Assembly (NCBI GenBank): GCA_037974665.1
Contig: CM075777.1
Location: 10,873,001-10,937,000, forward strand
DNA length: 64,000 bases
Source of the DNA: Ehretia macrophylla
Lineage: Eukaryota > Streptophyta > Magnoliopsida > Boraginales > Ehretiaceae
Direction of reading: 5' to 3'
Both the position numbers and the translations under genes were made by a program. Positions 49,669 to 57,909 of this stretch are shown piece after piece. The first letter of the stretch is position 1. The number at the start of each line of letters is the position of its first letter. The notes beneath the pieces are model-generated. The model did no database searches, was not told the DNA's origin, and worked only from the letters and a program-made list of their open reading frames with translations.

Positions 49669-49720
49669 CACTACAAGAAAATAGTCTTGAGGCTATGAAA
49701 ATGGCTACCAAATCCAATTT
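49669..49720 (+). mobile_element. Isolated CACTA terminus
   Basis: CACTACAAGAAAATAGTCTT followed by GAGGCTATGAAAATGGCTACC: a perfect 14-bp CACTA terminus with subterminal-like GGCTA words, oriented with the element body to the right. No matching right terminus found. The Transposase_24 relic at 51616-52480 could belong to it. Confidence 0.5.
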
Positions 49721-49828
49721 ATCTTCTTCTTCTTTTTTTTTTTTGTCTTTTTTTTTTTTTAGTTTTGCAAAAGAAAAGAATAAAAGAAAGGGAAAATTAA
49801 AGGATTCTTTTAGGTCTTGAATTTAAAT

Positions 49829-50224
49829 GCTTGTTTGCCCTAACCTTTAAACACTTAAAAACATCTTCTGTGATTTTAAAAGTTAAAACTAACTTGTTTG
49901 GCCCATTTTTAAAAGTATTTTTAGGTAAAATCTGAAGTTAAAAAAAAAAACTAAAAAATAAAAAGCTCCAAATTTGAGCTTTTTAAAAAAGTCTTTTGGA
50001 AACTGTTTTTGCATAATCAAAAAAGCTATTTTTTTTTCTCAGATATACCCCTCCATATTTTTGAAATCCCAACAATACCCTCAAAATTTTTAAAACTCCA
50101 ATATTACCCAACATAAGTTAAATAGTCAACGACTTTTATTCAACAAATTTCTAACCAAAGCGATCTATTGCTAAAAGTTGTATAGCTGAAAAGCTAACAT
50201 TTCACAAATAAGCCAAATAGAGCC
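49829..50224. mobile_element. MITE, copy 2 of the family at 40965-41361
   Basis: Ends GCTTGTTTGCCCTAACCTTT and, inverted, GGCTCTATTTGGCTTATTTG. The interior blocks AAGCTCCAAATTTGAGCTTTT and CCTCCATATTTTTGAAATCC match copy 1 in order and orientation. More diverged at its ends than copy 1. Confidence 0.65.
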
Positions 50225-50600
50225 GAATATAAAATTAAGTTCTTGAACTCCATAACCTTCCATGGAAGGGCTCAAACTTCTAAAAAAAAGGCATTTTATA
50301 CACTGTTATCTAGTGGTGTTAGTATTTTGCTTACATTATATTTTCTTTTTATTTTTTTTTAGAAAAAAGGTCATTTTAGGATCTGAACTTAGTACAATAT
50401 AGAATTAAGGCCTCAACTCCATAACTATCCTTAAGGGCTTGAACTTCTAAAAAGAAGGTGTTTACACCCTGTTAACTAACAATTTTAGTATTTTACTTAT
50501 GTGGCATTTTTTAAACACCAAATAGCAATAATTTTTTAATATCTTAAATTAAACAATAATGTAATATATTCTAGATCTTTCAAAAACAAAAAAAAATTAT

Positions 50601-50601
<1 letters not shown>

Positions 50602-50655
<54 letters not shown>
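50602..50655. repeat. (AT)n microsatellite
   Basis: About 27 uninterrupted AT units inside the foldback element. Confidence 0.95.
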
Positions 50656-50657
<2 letters not shown>

Positions 50658-51285
50658 CACACATATATACACAAACTTATATATGCATCTTTTGTTATTG
50701 AATTATTTCGAGGCAAGCACTTAAAATGGTTACACGCCCATATAATTTAAAGTTATAGATGCGACATCAAATTAACACCTCTTTCTATTTTCTAATAAGA
50801 GGAGATATGTAAAGGTTTTTTATTGGTTTATGGTAACTTCATTTAACTTTTTTTTATTTCTGATGCTTAAAATGCACAGCTAATTCATATTTTTTTTATT
50901 TCAACTAAATATGGAGTTTAGTAAAGAAACTTTCTTTTTATAAGGATATATATCAACAATTGAAACTCCCATGATTACTTAGGCTCCTAAATACAACATC
51001 TTTTTTTCTTTATAGATTAAAAAACATCGAGCTTTCAGTAATTCTTCTCTTAGTACGCCAAAGTTGTGCATTGTTACTAATACTGGTTTATACATCTGTT
51101 TCTATCTTGCTTGCAAATTATTTGATATCATCCTATGTTGCTTGCAAATGTATTGATAGCATTCTGAGAATAATTACATCAATCGAAAAGCATGTAAGAT
51201 AATGCCGTGTTGGAATTTAAAAGAAAAAGAAAATTCCATATACGATTCGAAAGAAAAAAAAAATCACGTAAAGAAAATACTAACA

Positions 51286-51343
51286 CCATTAGTTAAGGCT
51301 GTGTAAAAGCCTTACCATTAGTTAAGGCTGTGTAAAAGCCTTA
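51286..51343. repeat. Two perfect tandem copies of a 29-bp unit
   Basis: CCATTAGTTAAGGCTGTGTA plus AAAGCCTTA, repeated once without difference, in the right arm of the foldback element. Confidence 0.8.
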
Positions 51344-51615
51344 CCATGGATGGTGGCCCTTAATTCTATATTAAACCAAGTTCATGCCCTAAAATGACCC
51401 TTTTGCCTTTTTTCCTATACGATCCATTGCCATTCTGTCGCTTGATTTTTTATTTTTTAAAAAGTCATTTAAATAAATATTGAATATGAAATTAATAAAA
51501 ATTTTATTTATTATTTATCTATATATATATATATATATATATATACACGCAAGATTGAATAAACTAGCGATTTAATTATAGAATTTTGAAAAAAAGTAAA
51601 TACAAATAAATATTC

Positions 51616-52480
51616 TATACTACGACGGCTCGCCCTACTAGTCAGGCTGATTGGGTGGGTAGAAGTCTCGAAGGACTACGATCTATTATGCATGAGTTGC
51701 ATATCCTTCTCGTATTGTTGGCTCATAAGTGTCATCTGGTCTTGAAGATGATGCTTCGTAATCACGTGTTGTTGTTGCTGAGCCTACGCCTGCTACTACT
51801 ACTCCAAATGATCCTAGACAGTGCATTGCTACTGCTCTTTAAGCTCATGCCTCAAGTTATGTGTGATCTAACTCGCAATAGCCTCCAAGTCCTACTGCGT
51901 GAAGTGGGGGCCAATAGTGGGGACATTATGTGCTACCCCACCTGTACAAATCCCTTAGGCCAACTCCAACAGCTTCTCTATTTTTTTTTTACATGTAGAG
52001 ATTTTAAAACATTTCTTTACATCTATAGATTCTCTATTTTCGTTTTACTCCAATAGCTCTCTATATTTACTCAATCTCTATTTTTAGAGAATCTCTATTT
52101 TAGTTTCACTACACCAACTTCTCTATTTCAGTTTCACTCCAACAACTTCTCTACATTTACTCATCTGTAGATGATCTCTACATGTGGAGATGGTGAATCT
52201 AATTGTAGAGATCATCTACAACTTCTCTACATTCTAGAGAATCTGTAGAGATGCTGCTGGAGACAAAAGTCTCTAAAAGCATCTCTACATGTAGAGATTT
52301 TACATTTGTAGAGATGCTGCTGGAGAAGGCCTTACAAGCCGTGTCTATATACGCGATCTTTCTTTATCCCACCAACTACCTCGAGGAAGATCTAGTCAGG
52401 GTTAACGGAAGGCGTCGTAAGATCTGTCTGGCTTGCAGCCTCACGCTACTAGATCACTCATTATATCTCTTCTGTGAGCA
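51616..52480 (-). pseudogene. Second Transposase_24-like relic, split by a MITE
   Basis: The minus strand at 52334-52480 reads SQTDLTTPSVNPD, a stop, then IFLEVVGGIKKDRVYRHGL, clearly parallel to PPVNPDEIFYQAVGGVNKGRVYGLG in the relic at 620-937. Beyond the MITE (51958-52331) the frame resumes with GICTGGVAHNVPTIGPHF and a Gln/His-rich coiled tail (HELKEQQQCTVQDHLEQQQQ). It has at least two in-frame stops and the MITE interruption, so it is dead. It is a different, more diverged CACTA lineage than the element at the window start. Confidence 0.65.
51958..52331. mobile_element. Tourist-like (PIF/Harbinger) MITE, 374 bp
   Basis: Terminal inverted repeats GGCCAACTCCAACAGCTTCT and, inverted, GGCCTTCTCCAGCAGCATCT. 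Flanked by TTA on both sides (51955-51957 and 52332-52334), the Harbinger target site. Interior is palindromic and rich in TCTCTAC/GTAGAGA words. Inserted in the Transposase_24 relic. Confidence 0.85.
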
Positions 52481-52920
52481 CAAAGTTTTAATATAGTTAG
52501 TACCATTATTATATTAAACTAATTTATTAATATATATATTAATAAACAGATATACGGTCTAAATACATATTGTGGCCACCATGAAGACCTCACCACAAGT
52601 CACCTATCGCCCTTCTCTCTCGTCTTGCAACACACGGACATTGTTGATCATAAATAAATAATTAATGTCTAAGACATAAAAGGGATAATTTTCTACGTAC
52701 ACAAATTAGTCAAGGTCGTTTAAAAATAAGGGATGCATAACTAAAACTAGATACTAAATAAGGACTAAGTTGACGACTGATATGCAGGATAAGTTATATT
52801 GGATTGTCATCCTTAATATGAGATAATGAACTTCAGAATCTTATTTTTAAAGTAATCTAATCTTTTTCAATTTGCGATTGTCTATTCCAGACAAAACAAT
52901 GTGATTAGCGCATTATCATG

Positions 52921-53417
52921 TTCCAAAGAATTAACTCATTTGTCAAATGACTAAAATACCATTTCAAAACATAGCATATTATAAAACTACCCCTTTAATA
53001 TACCATTTCAAAACATAACATATTATAAAACTAGCCCTTTAATATACATGTTATTCTCCTAAGAATGAAAATAAACATCATCATTATCATAATAATAAAT
53101 AATTAAAGTAATAAATAATATTAATAAATGATAATTGATAATAACAATATTATTAATAAAAATATTATACACATGTTACAAAACTCATTTCTCAAATGAT
53201 CAAAATGTCTTTTAAAATATAATATATTACAGCTTTATTTACATCTCATTGTCTTTACAATAAAAGTAGAATAACAATAATAAGAAGAAGAAAGAAAGAA
53301 AAATATTATTAATAGATAATACTAATAAATAGTAACACACTTAAAAAAATAATAATATTGTAATAAGAATAATTCTAATAAATGATATCAATAAATAATA
53401 ATCCCAATAAGTCATTT

Positions 53418-53475
<58 letters not shown>

Positions 53476-53520
53476 CAATTGACTTGTCAAATGATTAAAC
53501 TATACCCTTTCAAAGAATAA
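52921..53520. repeat. Second cluster of the repeat family seen at 38079-39160
   Basis: Blocks such as AACTCATTTGTCAAATGACT, AAAATACC, ACATAGCATATTATAAAAC and ATACATGTTATT recur near 52927, 52970 (partial direct duplicate), 53170 and 53485, again alternating with AAT runs and a (TA)n tract at 53421-53473. Confidence 0.7.
53421..53473. repeat. (TA)n microsatellite
   Basis: About 26 uninterrupted TA units, placed in its repeat cluster much like the (TA)n at 39169-39221 in the other cluster. A separate (AAT)n follows at 53769-53803. Confidence 0.95.
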
Positions 53521-53591
53521 CAGATTACAAACATAACCCTTTAAATATGTGTTACTGTCTTAAAAATAAAAATAAACATAATAAAATAGAG

Positions 53592-53760
53592 AAATACTAG
53601 ATAATGGCCCATTTTTATCACCCACTTATCACCTTCTGTGTGGATGCTTAGTTGATGTGCTACAATAACAAAAAAAATTATTTCTTTATCTTCTATTAAT
53701 ATGTCAACTAAGTATCCACATATGAGTTAATAAAAGGGTGATGAAAAAATATAGTGGTAT
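53592..53760. mobile_element. Small foldback MITE, family also in the CYP79 intron
   Basis: Inverted arms: ATACTAG...TTTTTATCACCC on the left and, complemented, ATACCAC...TTTTCATCACCC on the right, with GTGTGGATGCTTAGTTGA matched inverted by TCAACTAAGTATCCACA. Related copies lie at 58873-59056 and 59122-59299. Confidence 0.55.
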
Positions 53761-53769
53761 ATGACAACG

Positions 53770-53803
<34 letters not shown>

Positions 53804-53879
53804 GATAGTAATAATATTAATAAATAATAATAATAATTTCAATAAATAATAAATATATTATATATGACAACAAAAAGGC

Positions 53880-54183
53880 ATTACTACATGGCTATTGACC
53901 CCAAGGGTATCCTTGGTGGTAGTGGTCAGACTCCTTTGCCAAAAGGTCTTAGGTTCTAGTATAACTACTATCGTTGAGGATTATACTTTTACTTACTTGG
54001 TACATGCTTTGAATTAGGCCTCTGTACCGCAGAAGTTTTGATTCACATTCAGTTGTTAGGCCAACGAGGGACGCCGGTATTTCCCATATGATGACAGTGA
54101 GTGGTGGCTAATCCGGTTTATGATTCGTGGGCTGGTTGAGTGAGAATGTTTCCCCAAGTTAGCAAAAAAAAAAAAAAGAAACA
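53880..54183 (+). mobile_element. tRNA-derived SINE (about 300 bp)
   Basis: Has a box-A-like TGGTGGTAGTGGTC followed about 30 bp later by a box-B-like AGGTTCTAGTA, an unrelated body with mixed composition, and a 3' A-rich tail (poly-A at 54163-54177). Flanked by a likely duplication ACAACAAAAAGGC (53867-53879) and ACAACAAAAGGC (54184-54195), differing by one A. This is the expected structure of a plant RNA-polymerase-III SINE. Family not identified. Confidence 0.65.
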
Positions 54184-54195
54184 ACAACAAAAGGC

Positions 54196-55508
54196 CAATC
54201 ATGTCATTTTATACAATCCATTTCCAATATGACTCTAGTTTACTGACTAACAAATATAGTTTTGGAATCAAATGGGAATCACTTTGGCTTTCTTTTTAGT
54301 TTGACAAGTTGTCTCTAATTATCATTCTTGCAAACGTACAACCCAAACAAGCCAAACCAATAGGATGAACAAATCAATTTTACACCATGAACTTTGAACT
54401 ACGTAGATTACAAAGATGGGTTCCACATCCATTTCTTTATTCATGGAGCATACAAAGCATAATGTACTTTTTTCCAAGTTCATTACATTCCTTGTCCTAT
54501 TTTGTTCTTTATTAACTCATTTCATTTATGTCCAATTATTTTAAGGTATCAATTACCACCTAAAGAACAAGTAATGAGAAGTCATATATGTTAGAATTTA
54601 CAAGATCTAGTATCAGAAAATAGAACACAATAACATATGTTAAACTTGACATTTAAAACATGCCGAAGGTCCATGCCATAATTTATTGATTTGTTGCAAT
54701 CATCTCTAGAAGAAGCTTCTTGTTATAATCTTGCAATAAAAACTTTATAAATAGCGTGTTATGGAAGATACGCTTAAATTATGTGTTTTCTCTCCCTCTC
54801 CAACCCTAACAATCTAATATATATAGACTATCAGTATTATGGATGAGAGAGACGTCTAATCTTAGAATTTTATTAAACCACACCACCAATTTGCCTTAAT
54901 ATTTAAACAGATTTTATACAATGCATATCACACCATTAGTAAAAATAATATTCTTGAGATAAGCCTAGGCCCAACTGAAGCGAATTACCATAATTATATA
55001 TTGGACTTTACCAATAAATCTCAATCTTTTTTTTTTGAAATGACAAAATATCACAATTAGTAGTAGCTCATAATTTAGAAATTCTAACAATGAAGGGGCT
55101 TTGCAATGACCAAACGCTACGATATTGAAAGGGCAAGAGTAGAAAAATTGATGGGACTGTTGAATCTGATTGGGTGTTACACTTTTATAGGAGGTTAGTG
55201 AAAACTATCAAGAGCTCTTCATGTCTAACAAAGTTTGGAGCAAGGATTAGACGTAGAGAAAAAATATGCCAGACAAGGTGTCCAATAGTAGAGTGGGATG
55301 GTAGATAAGTTCAATAATTTAGATAACAATTGTCCTAGTAGTCCAAACTCAATTTCCTTTACTAGATGTGAATAGCGTGAATTTTTTTTGTTTCGGAAAT
55401 AGAGTGGTAAGGTGGGCTATCTACACCTTGTCAGGGAAAGTTAGGCTTTTTTGGGTTACTGTGATGTGTCAAACGATTTAAATCGAGTAGACAAAGCGGG
55501 TATGACTT
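54196..55508. other. Intergenic DNA, nothing recognised
   Basis: No coding or RNA signal. 54470-54580 weakly resembles 39290-39370 (TTAACT..TTCAT.TATGTCCAA followed by CAATTACCACCTA), extending the similarity between the two repeat clusters. Confidence 0.4.
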
Positions 55509-55943
55509 GAGCTTCGTTTGTTTGTCGTAAAATAATATATTTATAAAAAATATTTTTTTAAAAAAATAAAATATTGTATAAAATTTTATTTATTTGTCGT
55601 AAAATAATTTATTAAAATAAAATATTTTTTAAAAAAATAAAAATAGTAAAAAATATTTTTTTGGTGTTTAAATATATAGTGAGTTCTGTAAAATATATTT
55701 TTATCTCAAAAAAAATGAAAATATTTTCTATAATTTTATACTAGTCATAATTATTGAGCAAAAAATATTTTATAATTAATTAATTTTTTAGTATTACTAA
55801 ATACCGTAAAATTAAAACAAAAATAGTTATAATTATTGACCAAAAAATATTTTATAATTAATTAATTTTTTAATATTATCAAATATTATAAAATTTAAAA
55901 AATATTTTTAAAAAAAATATTTTACGGTAAACAAACGGAGCCC
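55509..55943. mobile_element. Foldback MITE, hAT-like ends
   Basis: Inverted ends GAGCTTCGTTTGTTTGTCGT and, complemented, GGGCTCCGTTTGTTTACCGT, each followed by AAAATA. The interior is almost pure A/T with repeated AAAATATTTT blocks and an internal duplication around ATTATTGA(G/C)CAAAAAATATT (55753 and 55833). No clear 8-bp duplication. Confidence 0.6.
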
Positions 55944-56380
55944 TGGACTCGCATTATCATTCGGATTTGAGCTTCAAAATGTTTATGGGTGCCATCATAT
56001 TTAACGTGTGGTTCTACGTGTTAAAGTGTATTTCACAAATTGTCTTTGGGCCGTTAAACGTCCCAAGATTTTGAAGCCAACCTCCATCATCCGAGTTTGG
56101 CTTCTAGGAATCTTTCTGATTTAACTAGACATGTACATGAGGGCGAAAGTCTCCTAACTATGTTATATATATAAGGGCAAATTTCACAAATGGTCCCTAT
56201 TGTTATATTTTTATTTCAGTTTAATTTTTTTTGTTTCATTTATCTTAATTTAGTTCCTATTATTTATAAAAAAATCTCAATTTGATCCCTTACGTCAAAT
56301 AAGGGTTAAATCTAACAGAAAGTTGGTCACGTGCACTACACGTGACCACGGTTTCAGGGACAATTTTAGAATCTAACAAT

Positions 56381-56655
56381 AAAAGTTCAATTTAGTCCTC
56401 AATGTTTTGAAAAAGTTTAATTTGAGTCCTCAATGTTTTAAAAAAAATTTAAATAAGTCCTCAATGTTTTAAAAATGTGTCAAATAAGTCCTCAATGTTT
56501 TAAAAATATTTCAAATATGTCCTCAATATTTTAAAAATGTTTCGAATAGGTCCTCAATGTTTTAAAAATATTTCAAATAAGTCCTCAATATTTTAAAAAT
56601 GTTTCAAATAAGTCCTCAATATTTTGAAAAGATTTCAATTAAGTCCTTACTATTC
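56381..56655. repeat. Tandem repeat of about 31 bp, left arm
   Basis: About nine copies of AAATAAGTCCTCAATGTTTT plus AAAAATRTTTC. The complementary array lies at 57416-57625 in the right arm with about six copies, so the two could pair into a long stem. Confidence 0.85.
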
Positions 56656-57187
56656 TATAAAGTTGGAAATAAACGCTTAAGGTCCCCCATCTCTTAAACA
56701 CACAAGGTTTGGGTGGTTAACAAGGAGGAAATAGACTTGTCTTGATGGATGTAGCTCAAAAAATTTAGCCGAGTTAGTTTTTAACTAATAAGTGATAGAT
56801 AACTAAGATAGCGTCCGCGAAACCAAATTCAAATTTGTCAAAACCAAAATTAGGGAAGTCATAATACCTAAACAAAGAGGCAGAATAAAGACACAATATA
56901 CGTTACCAACTACATACCTTTAGCATTTTTCATTTGAATACATGTTATGAAAACAATCATAAACACCTCAACATTAGAAAAAATGATGTTTCTTCATCCT
57001 TAATCCAAAAAAAACATAACAATAATATTATCAAAGCATCAGTCATAAAAGCCTGTCATAATCTCATAACCTGTCATAAAAAAAAGTCATTAAATATGGT
57101 TAAAGTCATTACATTTAACTATCATAGTCCCATCCATATACAAAAATCATCTTTACATATCCTGTCATAATCTCATCCATCTACAAA

Positions 57188-57403
57188 AATATCTATCAGT
57201 CATGTCATAACCTATTTGTAACATATCCACAAAAACCATTAGGTTGACTAACTTTATTCATAGCATGTTCATTCATCAATATGAACAAAGTTATAAAAAA
57301 TATCCATCAGTCCTGTCATAACCTATTTTTAACCCATCCACAAAAACCACTGGGTTGACTAACTTTGTTCATACCATGTTCATTCATCAATATGAACAAA
57401 GTA
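57188..57403. repeat. Direct duplication of a 110-bp unit in the element's centre
   Basis: The TCATAACCTATTT...ATCCACAAAAACCA...GGTTGACTAACTTT...ATGTTCATTCATCAATATGA block occurs twice in tandem with few differences. Confidence 0.8.
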
Positions 57404-57669
57404 ATGACTTAATTAAAATTTTTTCAAAATATTGAGGACTTATTTGAAACATTTATAAAACATTGAAGTCTTATTTAAAATATTTTAATGAGTACCTATT
57501 TGAAACATTTTTAAAACATTGATGACTTATTTGAAATATTTTTAAAATATTGAGGACTTATTTGAAATTTTTTTAAAACATTGAGGATTCAAATGAAATT
57601 TTTTCAAAACATTGAGGACTAAATTAAACTTTTATTGTTATATTCTAAAATTGCCCCTAAAACCGTGGT

Positions 57670-57675
57670 CACGTG
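57670..57675. promoter_or_regulatory. G-box (CACGTG) in the transposon arm upstream of CYP79
   Basis: Palindromic GTCACGTGAC centred at 57672, 154 bp upstream of the CYP79 TATA box and inside the inserted element. The left arm has related CACGTG sites at 56328-56333 and 56339-56344. G-boxes bind bHLH and bZIP factors in plants; activity here is inferred only. Confidence 0.45.
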
Positions 57676-57828
57676 ACCAACTTTCTGTTAAATTTAACCC
57701 TTATTTGACGGAAGGGACCAAATTGAGATTTTTTTACAAATAATAGAGACTAAATTGAGACAAATGGAACAATAGGGACTAAACTGAGACAAAAAAGTAA
57801 CAATAGGGACTATTTGTGAAATTTGCCC

Positions 57829-57837
57829 TATATATAA
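57829..57837 (+). promoter_or_regulatory. TATA box of CYP79, identical to the transposon target duplication
   Basis: TATATATAA, 73-81 bp upstream of the ATG, is the only TATA-like motif between the transposon end and the start codon. Spacing predicts a transcript start near 57860 and a leader of about 50 bases. It is also the right copy of the 9-bp target duplication; the left copy lies at 56166-56174. Confidence 0.7.
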
Positions 57838-57909
57838 TGGTGATCGATTAAGCATGGATAGCAAGCATCAACATAACAAATCTTATCTTCCATTCCAATT
57901 TTCGGCTTG

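Larger units (their letters stand above)
50369..51400. mobile_element. Foldback-type element with long inverted arms
   Basis: The left arm GGTCATTTTAGGATCTGAAC...ATATAGAATTAAGG (from 50369) is matched in inverted orientation by the right arm ending 51400 (complement GGTCATTTTAGGGCATGAAC). Arms are about 120-130 bp. A further direct copy of arm-like sequence lies just outside at 50229-50335. The loop contains a (TA)n tract (50602-50655) and otherwise AT-rich DNA. Confidence 0.5.
56175..57828. mobile_element. Mutator-like foldback element (1654 bp) inserted at the CYP79 TATA box
   Basis: Ends GGGCAAATTTCACAAATGGT and, inverted, GGGCAAATTTCACAAATAGT. A perfect 9-bp duplication TATATATAA flanks it (56166-56174 and 57829-57837), the Mutator-superfamily signature. 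Inverted arms extend about 410-480 bp: about 220 bp of unique terminal repeat, then tandem repeats that are themselves inverted between arms (56381-56655 and 57416-57625). The centre has no transposase frame and includes a 110-bp direct duplication (57188-57403). Both arms carry CACGTG near the AACTTTCTGTTA block. The right end is 81 bp from the CYP79 ATG. Confidence 0.9.

Noticed and set aside
51655..52056. 133-codon plus-strand Leu-rich frame
   Set aside because: Antisense of the Gln-rich tail of a Transposase_24 relic and crosses a MITE boundary.
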